Made by a program: the position numbers and the translations under genes
Notes under the pieces: model-generated
Seen by the model: only the letters and a program-made list of their open reading frames with translations
Database searches by the model: none
What the model was told of the DNA's origin: nothing
In this document: one piece after another, positions 14,355 to 26,765 of the stretch
Numbering within the stretch: position 1 is the stretch's first letter
Layout of the letters: each line of letters opens with the position of its first letter
DNA from: Earliella scabrosa
Taxonomy: Eukaryota > Basidiomycota > Agaricomycetes > Polyporales > Polyporaceae
DNA: 64,000 nucleotides
Reading direction: 5' to 3'
NCBI GenBank assembly: GCA_022605405.1
Contig: JABYQQ010000011.1
Coordinates: forward strand, 310,001-374,000

Positions 14355-15473
14355 CGAGGAATTCACAGTGCACACTTACTCAATAGCTGAGAATGGGAAT
14401 CGGCACGTTTTGTGAAACTAACCTCACCCAGGATGCTTCGAAGCCCGTCATGCTGGACCTCCGGAGGTAGGGAATTGCGGTCGAAGCTGTCTCAAGACTT
14501 AATTGCTCCAGCACTTGCCGGACAGATCACTGACTGGCATGGAGTCATAGGAACTCGAGGCGAGGGCGGACGGGTCGGTCCTAAATATTCAGTGTCTCGT
14601 GAGCTACGCATCGCATATCCGGTATTACCAAAGAAGGGTACCAGCTGACGTTCGCTTTGGGTCGTTCAGCGAAGACACTGCGGGGAGGGTGACTTTGGGG
14701 AATGACAGGGTATGGGAAAGAATGGACGGAGGTCGACGTGATGACTGGAACGATGAGGCGTGTACCATTATGGGGTGCACTGAGAGGAACACGTGCAAGG
14801 ACTTGTCGAGCTCAAATGCTGGCCGCGAGCGTGCCAACATGATTTTAGACCCCGAACCGCAACGCCGCCGCTGTCACCTCAGTGTGAGCACACATTTAGC
14901 CCCTAACGCAGGCAAGGGGAAGGCATACGGTGTGTGTTCTTCTGTGAGCTTCATACTCGTTTCTGAAGCAGATGCATGGCATCTAGCCAGACGGTGCCAG
15001 TGGCTGCAGTGTGTCATGGTCGCGGTCGGACAAGCCAACGTTTCCCCGGCTGCCACCTGTTTCCTGCCACCAGGCCTATCTACGAGCGCGAGCGTGAGTT
15101 GAGTTCAACAAACAAGTACACGATACTCACAGCATTCATACTAGTAGACATAGCACTCGGAGTCAACATGAAGCCTCTACCCAATGTTCGGTGCGGCCAA
15201 GTCACTGAAGTTGAAGCTTTGAAGCTCAACTTGTTCAAGTTGCACACTGGCCGGCCGTCGGACCGTTATAGACGCCCGAAGGTAGAGGCTAACCACGTGA
15301 CCTACTACCTCATGTTCGTCCGAATGCAGCTTTGACTCCTTGTTTCTCGACTACTACAACGACGACTTTGAATTCTTTGACGACGACGGCGCGATGCACG
15401 CTTGAGCTGCCGAGGTCCCCAGGGCCCTCCCCTCCTCAAGCATTCTCTCCCCACTCGCTCCGCGATCTCGACA
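14355..15473. other. Divergent intergenic region between lectin copy 1 and GCN2
   Basis: No coding chain is supported. The region must contain the upstream control sequences of two divergent genes. I saw no clear repeat. Confidence 0.45.
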
Positions 15474-18400
15474 ATGGATCCCAACGTCGAAGATCTCCAG
15501 CAGCAAGAAATCACCGCCATCAAGGTACGCTGACCAGGCTGTATGCTGCTTCTATGCGTCTTAACGGGCTCGCAGAGCATTTTTGACGAAGACTTCATCG
15601 AGAGCCCTCCCCCCAAAGCGTGGAAGGTCGGTCGAGCTTGTGTGGCAGACGTATTGTGGCTGGACGGAGCGCTCATGCAGATCCTCCGTTCGCGTTCAGG
15701 GCGCAGCTAGGTTGCCAGAGTTTACTGTGAGGGTCACCTATCCGAAGGAGGAGTACGCGAAGAAGATCTACTTTCATCTCAATACCAAGTAAGTCGTCGT
15801 TGACCTCTTCCGACGCTATGAACATCCTCTCTGCCTTCCGGGCCTTGGTATGGTGGCCAATAAGCGCCCATAAGTCATTCAGGGAGGGTCGAGTCATTAC
15901 TCGATGACTTAATGAACGCGTCCAGCGTCCTATCTTTATATATGTACGCGCACATGCCCAGCCCTGACTACTTCCAGGTTACCACGAACCTACCCGACCG
16001 GAGCACCGCCTATATTTACTATACAACAACCTATTGCCGGACTCAGACCCGATGAGATCACGAAACTTAGTCACGCTATTCACGATGAAGCACAACAGAA
16101 GAAGGGAATGGAGATGGTCTTCCAGGTATGCATGAGCACCCTCGTCGCGCTACTGTTTTCGCCGCGCGAAGTTGACCGGGGTCGTTAGATCGTCTGCTTC
16201 GCGAAGGATTGGATGGAGGCCTACGTCAAGCCCCCTGTGGAGGTAGCAGGCTCTTTAGCGACGCAGATGAATCTCCGAGCGGAGGAGCAGGAGCGCGCTA
16301 GAAAGCAGCGAGCGGAGCAGGAAGCGGAGCAGAAGAAGAGGCGCGATGCCGAATACGCTGAGAAGCTCAACGAACAGATACGAGAGGATGCGTATAGGCA
16401 GCAAGCCGAACGCGAACGACTCCAGCAGCAAGCCCGTAAGCGCGCTATGTCTGACGCGACGGAAGTGCCAGCGATCGAGGACTCAACTCCCATCGAGACT
16501 TTCGAGCGCGAGATCAAGTGGCGAGGGCATTCCTTCTTCAAGGTGCGGTTGTTCCACCCTCGACAAGGTTCGCATCACGCAGAGAAGCTCTTCCATTCAC
16601 ACGTGACTGACGCATATCAGAGTGTCTGGGGACGATCTATCAGGCAGAACCTGTCGTCGATGAACAGGGGGTCAGTTTGCCGCTCGAGATGCTGTCCATC
16701 ACGTTTCTCTCGCAGTACTACTCTACCAACCAAGGTAACTGCATTCGGTGTGTTGCCGTACTCTGAACTCACAGATTTTAGGCGTCAAGAAGCTTAAACA
16801 GGTTGAGACTGAACTGCAGCGCCTTACCTCGATCCGCCATCCCAACCTCTTGGCTATCCTCGCTGCCAAGCTGAAGACTCCAAGCGCCAACTCCCCTCCT
16901 CGTCTACTCGTCTTGACTGAACAGCGGCCGTCTGTCACCCTTTACGATGTGCTGGAGGATACGGATCATCTCCGGGAGACTCGTGCTACGGTAGGTTCCC
17001 CTGTAGCAATCGGTATACCTTGAATCTCACCCCTTCATAGGAGTATCTCAGTCAGATTCTTTCGGCCCTTCACGTCTTGCATTTCGCGGATATCGTTCAT
17101 CGAGGTAATTAGCATACGCTACCTGGAGTACTCTGTTGTTCATGCCCTGTTCCTCTTCCAGCGCTAAGCTTAAAGTTCATTGGGCTCGTCCCGAAGGAAG
17201 ATGCGAGCTCAGCTAAAGTCGTCAAGATCTTCAAGGTGGGCTACCACATGCGTCTCCTCGACTTGCACCGCTCGGACCCGTTCGGTTTCAACACCGATTT
17301 GCGAATCGATGAAGACGACCTTCCCGAGGGATGGATGCCTCCCGTCGAGTCAAAGCTAACGTATACGAAGAGTCGTGATATCCATGCTGCGGGCATCGTG
17401 CTGCTTCAGATGCTACTTGGTCGTGACGTCATGGAGAGGTACCCTGATCCTCAGACTGCGCTCCGCCTATGTGAGATTGCAATTCCCTTGTCTTTTCAAT
17501 TTGAACTCACTTTTGTGAAGCAACGATGTCTCCGACGCTGTCTCAGAAGGCTGCTCTCATGCTCTCGCCGCTTAGGAGGGGAAGCGTGACCTGCCAGAGC
17601 TTGTTAGGCGATCTTGTATCAACCCCAGTGCCTGTGGGCAATCGCTCGCCAAACATCCCCTTCACTGGTGTGTTCTTCAGTCCTTTGCTCGGTAGAGGCC
17701 CGCTGAGGACTGCGAATAGGCCCGAAGACACCAGTCGTCAATGGGTTTGCAGTTGGATCCCCTGAGACCGACTACTTCCGGATGCCACCTCCCACAGCAA
17801 GGCATGCGAGCCGGTGGAAGGAGGATTGGGAGGAGCTCGAGATCCTTGTATGTCGCGCGTTGATCCTCTGCGGAGCCTGAATACTGACTCGAGGATGTCT
17901 AGGGACGTGGCGGATTCGGTCAAGTTGTCAAGGCCAGAAATAAGATCGACAATCGCATCTATGCAGGTGCGTACCACTCTGTTGGATCCCGTATGATCCA
18001 GCTAACATGGTTACAGTCAAGAAGATCAAGCTGCGCGACGTCGGGAACGACAAGATCTTCCGTGAGGTCAGTGCGCTGAGCCGGCTCAATCATAGGTTCA
18101 TCGTGCGATACTACACGACGTGGGTCGAGGCCTCGGAAGGGTTACCCATGGACAATCCAGGCGAGGAATCGGAAGAGTCTGATCAGACGGACGAGACGAA
18201 CGGCCTGACGTCGAAGCCGAAACGGTCGAGCGCCGACTTATTCGGCGCCCACTTCACGACGTATGACCTGAGCGATCTCGACTCGGTTGGAACCAGCCGG
18301 CACTCGACATTTCCTAGCATTCACTTTTCGCGCTCGAGCTCCCAGGACGACGACGACGACCAGAACGCGAGCGACAGCAGCGACGATGTGTTCGAAGAGG

Positions 18401-21400
18401 ACGAAGAGGACGTCCTTCCGCTACCCTCGACGGACCTCAAAGGCAAGCCCATTCCGATCAACGGCAAGTCGCTAGTCCGCAAGACGCCCAACACGGAACG
18501 GCGCACGTTGTATATCCAGATGGTGTGTCCACGCCTATTGCAGGTACTTGGGTGACATCGTTCCTGAATGCGCATTCTGTAGGAATTCGTCGAGCGTCAG
18601 ACGCTTCGAGAGGTGCGTAACGCCCTTAGCAGTTTTTATGAATATATTCGCTCATCGTCTTGGTAATAGCGCATTGCTGAAGGCCTGGAAGAAGAGGACG
18701 CATGGCGCTTGTTCCACCAGATTTTGGACGCATTGGTCCACATCTCGAGCTTGGGTATCGTGAGTGACCAAGTCCGTGGACGATATGATGGCGGTGTGAC
18801 TCACCTCTTGTCAGTTGCATCGCGACATCAAGTTGACCAACATTTTCGTCGGTGAGTTATGTCTAGTCCGGGCTCCGCGATAGCCGTCTGAACAACTTCT
18901 ATAGATGCGAAAGGTGACTGTAAAGGTATGTCACTGTCGGAGGATCTTGGGCGCGTGCTCACTCTGTCATAGTGGGAGATTTTGGCCTGGCAACCGAAAG
19001 TATGGATGCTGTCGACCCGTCCGACAAGACAATAGTCAGACGTAACGACCACGAGATCACCTTAGGTATGCCAAAACAATTTCTCGCCTGCGATGATGCG
19101 CTCAATACCTGTGGATGGCAGATGTGGGAACGACACTGTACATGGCTCCCGAGATGATGGGGCCTCAAGAAGACGGGTCTCAACGGAGGAAGAAGGCTGA
19201 GTCCAAGAAGCACAAGCCAAAGGTGTCCAGCGCGAAAGCCGACATGTACAGCCTCGGAGTGAGTTTGGAACATCTCAATGACCGGGACGAAGTATGCTCA
19301 TGTTCTGTTGGCAGATCGTGTTCTTTGAGATGAACTACTATTTCAAGACTGATTCTGAGCGCAGTAGGGTGATTCCGGAATTGCGGCTACCGTCCATCAT
19401 ATTCCCCTCAGATTGGGACCCCAAGCGAACCAGGCAGCGACAGAGTAAGTCCGGCACTGACACATGCCATGACACTCCTCTTAACCTTAGTTACCTAGTC
19501 ATCACATGGCTTCTCCAGCATGATCCCGATCGCAGGCCAACTGCACTGCAGCTCTCACAGAGTCCTTTGCTGCCAACGCGTGTCGAGGACGAGTATGTCA
19601 TGGGTGCCTTGAACATGATCAGTACGTTTTCCTCTTGGTGACCTGCGACGTGCGTGGCTCATGTTGATCTTTGCTCAGCCAAACCGGACTCGCCTCATCT
19701 TCCTGCTGTCCTGTCAACCCTCTTCAGTCAACCCGTGAAGCCCGTCCGCTCGTATCTATACGACCTAGACTCGGAGCCTCCTGAGCACGCATCCCTCAAC
19801 TCGCTTGTCGTAGACCACTTAGAACAGCTCTTCCACCTCCACGGTGCCGTGGATTCAGAGACGCCTCTTCTTATGCCCGTCACAAACCCTGTCGAGGAAG
19901 ATCGCAATCGGGCGGTTTATCTGGACCGTCATGGTGAAGTCGTGACACTCCCTCACAGCGCACTCCTTCCGTTCGCTCGCACGGCGGCTCGCGCAGAGTA
20001 CAAGCGGATCAAGCGCTATCACATATGCGACATTTACCGCCCGAAGTGAGTAGATCGGGTCATCTACATGGCGATGGTCTCTCATTGTGATCAATAGCGT
20101 TACAGCGGGGCACCCTCGAGCCTCCAAGGTCGCGGTGTTTGATATCATCACGCCAGATCTGGTGAATGGGCCCAATGTCGCGGCAGCGGAAGGGATTACG
20201 ATAGTGAACAATTGCTTGGACATCTTCGGCGATATATCGGAGCACTACGTACTCGTCCTCTCTCATTCGAAGAGTACGTTCTACATACATCATCTCTCGA
20301 CTACGTTGAAGCTGATGGCCGCGCGCTCATAGTCCTGGAGACAGCCTTGGAGCGGGTTCCGGAAGATATGCGGGCCGAGACGATCGACATGTTGACCAAC
20401 ACGAAGTCGAGCAAGTCTCAGAAGCGCAACAACTTCAAGCTCAAAGGTGTTTCCCGAGCGATTGTCGACGAGCTGGAAATCTTGGCGGAGACCTGTGCGT
20501 ACACTGATACGTATCGCACGTCGACGCCAGCTGACTTTATGCAGACGATTCGATGGATGCGTTTGTAGAACGCCTCGACAAGTCTTCTCCGCTGATGCGC
20601 ACTCTCCTCGATCCGTACATCAAGGACATCAGGAGCACAATATACTTCACGCAGATATCTGGAGTGACACGACCAATCCAGATCGATCCGTTGCTGCTCG
20701 GACATCGCAATGCATACTTCGCCAATGGCGTCTGCTTCATGGCCGTCCGGAAGAACAAGCGCACAGACGTATTGGCTGCGGGCGGACGGTAAGCGTGTTC
20801 GTTGCGTTTCGAGTCTTCCCCACTGAAGGTAGACAGGTATGATCACATCATTCGACGGTACACGACCCCCACTACGAACCCGATGCCCAAAGCGGCGGTC
20901 GCGATGCAGATCTACATGGAGAAGATCACTGGCACCCTGGCACCGTACCAGAACCGTTATCTGGAATCTCAGGACGCCATGAAAGAAGCGAAATCCTTCG
21001 GGTATTGGTGTCCTCGCCGCTGCGACGTCTACATCGTATCCTATCAACCAGGTTTCTTGACGGAGCGGCTGGAGATTGCTGCGATGCTGTGGAAGCACAA
21101 CATCAGCGCGGATGTCATGTACGAGTCGGTATTCATGGACGAGGAGGCTGAGGACTACATGGATCTTTGCCGAACGGAGGGCGTTCTGTAAGTTGACATG
21201 TTACCTTCCAGTGGTGCGAGGCTCATTGGAGTGCCAGGTTCATCGTCCATTCGAAGCCTCGCGCTGGCTCTACTCCGGTATACAAGGTCAAGAGTGTTCT
21301 ACGCGGCACCGAGACCGAAGGTGCGCCGGTCTTCGATCCCTGGCTGTGTTTGAGTCATACTAACAATCATCCTACAGTGCAATTGTCAGACCTAGTGACG

Positions 21401-21917
21401 TTCTTGCAACATCACATTACGGAACAGAAGAGATACGACATGACGCTTTCTGGTGGTCAGACCGCCGTGGATCCTATGCAGCCTCAGTCTGTAACGAAGG
21501 AGCCAACGCCTACAGTCGAGACGCTCGTCGTCCTTCCGAACGACTCGAAGAAGCAGCGAAAGGGCGGGAAGGGCCTCTATGGTAACAAGGGTAAGACTCC
21601 CTTGATAGTCCGTGCGATATTTGGCTCAACCCCGCGCAGCGTACGATAGCGCGGTTGCGCTGAAAAACGCGCTACCGGGAATCAAGACGGTCGCTGTGGA
21701 GGTGTCTACGGCAGTATTCGACGAGATGGCGAGGAATTCGAACTGGCTGACCAGCGAAGAGGCTTTGCGGACAATTGCTATAGGACTGCCGACGCAGCAT
21801 GCAGGATATGCGCAGCAGATTCGGGACGCGATCAACAGACAGAAGGCGGACGGACATCGTTATGTTCTACTATATGGTATTCGGCAAGATCGTATCGCAC
21901 TACTCACGTTGAGTTAG
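15474..21917 (+). CDS. GCN2: eIF2alpha kinase Gcn2-like protein
   Basis: Amino-acid starvation sensor that phosphorylates eIF2alpha. The multi-exon gene starts MDPNVEDLQQQEITAIKSIF. In order it encodes an RWD domain (LPEFTVRVTYP ... FTIQQPIAGL), a charged coiled coil (RAEEQERARKQRAEQEAEQK), a pseudokinase region (17.0-17.5 kb), the kinase domain, a HisRS-like domain and a C-terminal anticodon-binding-like region. Kinase motifs are GRGGFGQVVKARNK, AVKKIKL (here YA joined to VKKIKL), HRDIKLTNIFV, GDFGLA and GTTLYMAPEM. The kinase contains a long acidic/serine-rich insert at about 18120-18480, as usual for Gcn2. HisRS-like motifs include YLDRHGEVVTLPHSALLPFA and VAVFDIITP. The last exon ends YVLLYGIRQDRIALLTLS. 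Exons 1 and 2 are 15474-15524 and 15576-15626; other borders were only partly resolved. The identity is firm from domain order. Confidence 0.9.
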
Positions 21918-22620
21918 GACATGCAATTGTATCATCACCTGTATCCTCATTTCATGTATGTATGCGCATCTGTACTCCTTATATTATGCCAGTGACTTCT
22001 CTGCCTCCCATGCTGAGGATTGGGCTAGGGAGGAAGACGAGGTGAGTGATCACTCGTGACGGTCAGACTGCGCTGACCTTGATCAATGCGGTCAACATAT
22101 TAGCGTGTGTGGTTCTTGTTCATAATACAGAGATGTTGATAAACATTCACGCTATTGAACACGCGGACTCGCGGCCAACCCTATCACTGACGTTCGATCG
22201 CGTCTTCACGGCCATCAAGTGCGCCCACCAATTATCGTAGTGAGGTTCCTTGTCAATGGTGCGAGCCCGTCCGAGATGTTACTACCCCGTCCATCGGGTT
22301 ACCACGTCAGTGAGCAGGATTCTGGACTAGACTTACTCCATGCATTCCATCCAGATATCCAGAGTCGTCCCACTCATGCCGCTGATGTCGGCCTCTAATA
22401 AATGATAGGGATACTTGATGGCGGTTCTTCAACTTGTAAGTCCGCGAATTCGCACTACCTCTTGAGGCTTTAAAGGTCCGATCTCGACAGAAAACTGGGG
22501 GCACCGCGCCTACCTCGAGAGTACTCTTGGTCTCGTTCTTGTCCTTACCGTCGGCCGAAGGTATGTTCTACTCCAACGCGTATAGTCGCACGACGACTTA
22601 TACTCACATCCGCCAGTATC
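21918..22620. other. Intergenic region downstream of GCN2
   Basis: No supported gene. Only short frames are present before the ATG at 22621. Confidence 0.45.
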
Positions 22621-23956
22621 ATGGCGTCTCATATAGGCCTCTGCTCATCTACCGAGCCGTTGCAAGGCGTCCAAGATGAATGGACCAGGATTACCGAGCA
22701 CCCACTGTGGAACGGGATCGAGCCAACATTGAGGATGGAGCTGGCAGAGGGGATGGTCCCCACAGGTTTCTCTGGATACAACCACCCCATCGCGCCCATG
22801 AACTATGGTTATGTCCACGGAGGAGACAAGAGGCCGTGGAAACACCAGTCTGTCCTCTCGCAATGGTCGCAGCCGTTCCCCCCTATAACACCGCCCGGGA
22901 GCGATGGAGCCGCAATATTAGGGCCGTTTGAGGCTATCCATCCTCTCTCATATTCCTACTCCCACAGCGCCAGAGACATTTCCAAAATCCAGCTTCCCAT
23001 CACCCCGCTTCTAGGATACCAACACCGGACGGTATACCGGCGCATCCCGGACGACTCTGTCGCGGCGGCACCGATCCCACCAGACTTCTTATTCTCAGGT
23101 TCCTTCTTCCACCCCTTCCAACCCGGTCCCATGGAGGACGGTCCATTACCTGGAGCTCCGATTGCAGATATCCCCGCCCTCAAAGATTGTGCCTCGTACG
23201 CAAGGGAGCTGTCTCTCGATGATCACGCACTGGCGCGGAACAATCAGTCCACCACGGCCACAGAATTCCCCGCTCGTGACTCCGAGGCGGCGACGTCCTC
23301 CCCACCTCTACAGAGGACTTCGGAGGGCGAACCTTACTATCTGGTACGCTATAAGTGCCGGTTTGAGAGCTCTGGTACCTGACTATCTACTCGGCGTTAC
23401 ACTTTCATCAGGAGCTCGCTCAAAAATACTACGCTCCACGCGGACACAGCCGCCACATTGCACGGCGGGGGTCGGTGTACTACGGCGGGTTTCCGCTCAA
23501 GGTGGCGTTGGATCAAGACTTCACGGGCATGGTTGGCAAAGACGACCTTGCCTTTCCGGAATGGAAGGTGGGACAGAAAATCACCTTCCGTTATCATGTA
23601 TGTTCTCCCACTCCAGACTGAGTTCACCCAAATAACCTGATGAACAATCAGTTCACGGAATACTCGCGGGAACACACGCGGCAGGTCAACGTTCTGCGTG
23701 GGAGTGGGGAGCAACGCAAGCAGCCCACGAAGGGCGAGCTCGCCACTTACGCTGCTCGCGAGATGAGCCGCTACATGGTGCGTATTTTCGTTGTCGGGGG
23801 ACCCGTTTGACTTGTTGATCCAGTCTTGCATAGGCTGCATGTCGTGCGGGGGGCGAGCCCTTCCCACATCAAATGGAGGATCTGGTGTTGATCTCCATCG
23901 ACTTCGTCTCAAAAGCTGGAGTCCAACCACGGATCGGCGTCCGGCAGAACGCTTGA
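22621..23956 (+). CDS. YG/TRQV-family protein A, unknown function
   Basis: Four exons (22621-23343, 23412-23597, 23652-23777, 23834-23956), all phase 0, give 385 residues. Residues 1-241 are Pro/Ser/His-rich and likely disordered. The conserved part follows exon by exon. Exon 2 has YYGGFPLKVALDQDFTG ... LAFPEWKVGQKITFRYH. Exon 3 has HTRQVNVLRGSGEQRKQPTK and then ELATYAAREMSRYM. Exon 4 has MEDLVLISIDFVSKAGVQPR and IGVRQNA at the end. The same four blocks with the same exon borders occur in the genes at 54383 and 56231, and more distantly at 44762. No signal peptide, membrane helix or known catalytic motif is seen. I do not recognise a named domain. The N-terminal low-complexity plus short conserved C-terminal design could suit a regulatory or DNA-binding protein, but that is speculation. 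Confidence 0.75.
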
Positions 23957-24274
23957 AGGCCTTCCATTCTCATGGTAAACAACGAGTATGCACCCGCTAC
24001 TCCTCCGTTATATGCCGTGCAACATGGCATCTCGATTCACACACGATCAATGCTGCTCCCGATCTCATTCCACTTCACATCGCCTCGTGTACTGATCAAA
24101 TATCTTCGTTTTACCGACATTGCTCGACCACTAGTCTGCTCCCTCATGTCTTCTCTTGTTCAGGCGAAGCGCAGTGCAGTCATATCTTAAATTAGATAGC
24201 AGTAGCATAGTCAACTTGAAACTTGGAAACTCAAACCCCATTATTCCTTCACCATAAGCCGCCTAAAACGAGCT
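23957..24274. other. Short convergent spacer
   Basis: Lies between the YG/TRQV gene A stop and the minus-strand lectin stop. No gene is supported. Confidence 0.5.
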
Positions 24275-25300
24275 TCAGGCGGCATCCCCGTTCGGCGCTG
24301 CGGCCTCGCCGTCCCCCTCGACAGCCTTAGCCACGGCCGCCTCCTCGTCCTCCGCCGCAGGGGCGTCGGCAATGCTGAGTGCGAGCGCACCGGCGCCTTG
24401 GGTGCGAGGGGGAATCGTCTGGGGCCTGTTGAGGTCCTTGAAGAAGAACAGGCCGGAGAGGCCGACTGTGCGAATGCGAACGGACTGCGTCAGCAACCCT
24501 TGCGCCTGGAGACAAGGCAACCCACGGTGGTCGGTGTGCTCGGCGAACCCGCCAAAGGCGAGCACGTCGGAGGTGTAGAACACGGTGCCGTCGTTGCTGT
24601 TGTTTGCGTTCCCGTACGGCTGTCAGCGGGACGGCAGGGTCAGCGTCGAGGGCGTTTGGGAGCCTGAGCGCAAGGCGATGCGGAGAGACGTACGCCGACT
24701 TTGCGGATCTCGCACGTGCCGAGGTCGCAGATGACGAAGCCGATTTGGTTCACCATCTCGCGCTTGTAAAAGCGTTGCATGCCCGCGCGGCCGAACACGC
24801 CAACGAGGATCTCATTGGCTGACGGACCGTCAGCTGGAGAGAGGGGGACAGAGGGCAAGAGAACGACGTACGTCCAAACCGAATCTCAGCCGTGGGGTTC
24901 TTCCACTGGCTGCCATGGTGCAGGGTGACGTTGTTGCCGTTGTCGAGCTGGTAGGTGACCGAGATACCGTCGACCTGAAGGGGCCCTGTGAGATGATGGT
25001 GGTGCGAGCGGGTAAGGGAGGACGTACGACCCAGCCGCTGGAGATGGTGATGCGCTGGATGGGGTGCACCTTGTCCAGCGTGTTCTTGTCTGCGTTGGTT
25101 CATGAGTATGGCAGGTTAGAAGAAGGAACAGAACACGAACTGTAATCGTCGACCAAGAAGTTGCCTGGAATACGCGGGTTAGCTCAGTCAATAAGACAGG
25201 AGGGGTGTTGGGGCTCACCATCGTGGCCCATGGCAAAGATGTCATTGAAGATGTAGCCGGCGCGGCCACCGACGACAGCGGAGTTGATGTAGCCCTGCAT
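24275..25300 (-). CDS. Jacalin-like lectin domain protein (copy 2)
   Basis: Seven exons, complement(24275-24465, 24526-24619, 24694-24818, 24872-24974, 25028-25089, 25141-25164, 25219-25300), give 226 residues. The start is MQGYINSAVVGGRAGYIFND. Then follow IQRITISSGW, GISVTYQLDNGNNVTLHHGS, EILVGVFGRAG, NQIGFVICDLGTCEIRKVG, NSNDGTVFYTSDVLAFGGFA and GLSGLFFFKDL. After the beta-prism-like domain (about residues 1-175) comes a roughly 50-residue Ala/Glu-rich tail. The first six exon lengths equal those of copy 3 exactly (82, 24, 62, 103, 125, 94), which supports the model. No signal peptide is present, as in many cytosolic fungal lectins. Predicted role: binding glycans in defence or development (family knowledge; the ligand is unknown). 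Confidence 0.8.
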
Positions 25301-25404
25301 GTTGGTATGAGAAAGTGCTTGGAGTGGAGGCCTTGTGTGAGTGAGTAGAGGAGCGAGCTCGAGGAGAGTGCTGAAAGTGCTGAAGAGTGGAGGCTCTGCT
25401 GGCG

Positions 25405-25414
25405 CTCTTATATA
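25405..25414 (-). promoter_or_regulatory. TATA element of lectin copy 2
   Basis: TATATAAGAG on the minus strand, about 105 bases upstream of the ATG at 25300. It matches the TATAAGAG found before copies 3 and 4. Confidence 0.6.
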
Positions 25415-26079
25415 CGTGGCTCTGTTCGAAATCGACGAGAATGAGCGGACAGATACTATTCTCCTCGCAGTCGGATTCTACCTAGGACCTAACCACGACA
25501 GTACGGGAAGTTCCCAGTGCGAAGGAACGCAGACCGGTGACAGAAGGACCGGATGCCCTGCGAAAGCATCCGATGAACAGACGGTCGACGTCGTCCGTCC
25601 CTTGACCGCTGCCCTGAGCTAAAGTGAGACATGAAAGGCGAAGACAAGGTGGGCATTTCCCGACACATCGGCCCTGCAGGGGTCTGCAGGTTCGCCGGAT
25701 GCCGTCGACCTGGATCCACGTCGTCGCTGAGCGTTGTTCGGTATTTCCTGCCTCGTCAGATCTCAGACGAGTAGAAACGAATGGAAGCCTGACACGCGCA
25801 ATTCCAACCCTGAAACGAGAGCTCGAGACCGCTAGACTCGAGTTCGATGTGAGCCCGGAGCTAAGCTGTTCCGTAGCTGGACAACCTAGTGGGACAGATC
25901 GACAGGAGCGAGACGCTCTGTCGGTCAGAATGAACGCGCACCTACTATTGGTAACCCGTTAGCCAGCCAGTATGATTCACGGGACAATTCACCTCCGTGC
26001 TAGTCGACTATTCGCACATGTTGGCCCGTGGCCCAGAAGATCTTGGTTAGAGACAGGGTTGAAGTTAGAGACAAAAGAA
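25415..26079. other. Intergenic region between lectin copy 2 and tRNA-Glu
   Basis: No coding frame is supported. It probably includes upstream regulatory sequence of the lectin gene. Confidence 0.45.
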
Positions 26080-26151
26080 TTCCGACACGGGGAATCGAAC
26101 CCCGGGCTATCGCGTGAGAGGCGATAATGTTAGCCACTACACCATATCGGA
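26080..26151 (-). tRNA. tRNA-Glu (CTC)
   Basis: On the minus strand a 72-base sequence runs from TCCGATATGGTGTAGTGG to GTGTCGGA. The acceptor stem is TCCGATA/TGTCGGA with one G-U pair. There is a D-arm with GTGGCTAA, an anticodon arm ATCGC-CTCTCAC-GCGAT with anticodon CTC, and a T-arm CCGGGGTTCGAATCCCCG. There is no intron. The pairing is complete and agrees with eukaryotic tRNA-Glu. Confidence 0.95.
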
Positions 26152-26765
26152 CGCTGACCTCTTTGCATTACATAACAATATAACACAGCATAAACAACAT
26201 CGTTGCGAATCTTGGCAAACACACCGACGCGCGCTCGGTTACCTCTGTACCATCATGATGTCCTCCTCGTCCCCGTCGTTCCCAGTCTTTCCCCTTCGTC
26301 CCCTCGCTCCTCGTCGTCCTCGCCGTCGAGTTCAAATGTATCTCCACCATGGGCCCAAGCCTCCCTAAGCCCTTCCAGGAATGATACGCGACTGTCGATC
26401 CCCATACAATCGCGCAAACGACGCAGCGTTGAAGACCAAGCTGGTCGTTGATCAGTGATGGTGATGCAAACCGATGCATGCGACGTCCCGTCCTGGCGAC
26501 GCGCCTCCTCCGATGTTGCCACATGAAGCACGAACCGAAGGCTATAAGGTCGGCGCCGTGTGCCTTGTCGTCTTCTCCCTCGTAGGCTCGTCCTGGTCGA
26601 TTCGACGCGCTGTACGTCTCCTTTCTCATTCTCTTCGCGGCTGGTCCCTGCGTTTTGTTCTTCAACGCTCGCTCTTTAACTTCTTCTGCTTCTCTTTTGT
26701 TTTCTTTCCTGTGTTTTCTTGGCCCCATCTCTAGCCCACGACAAATCGACGTCTGAGTCTCTGAG

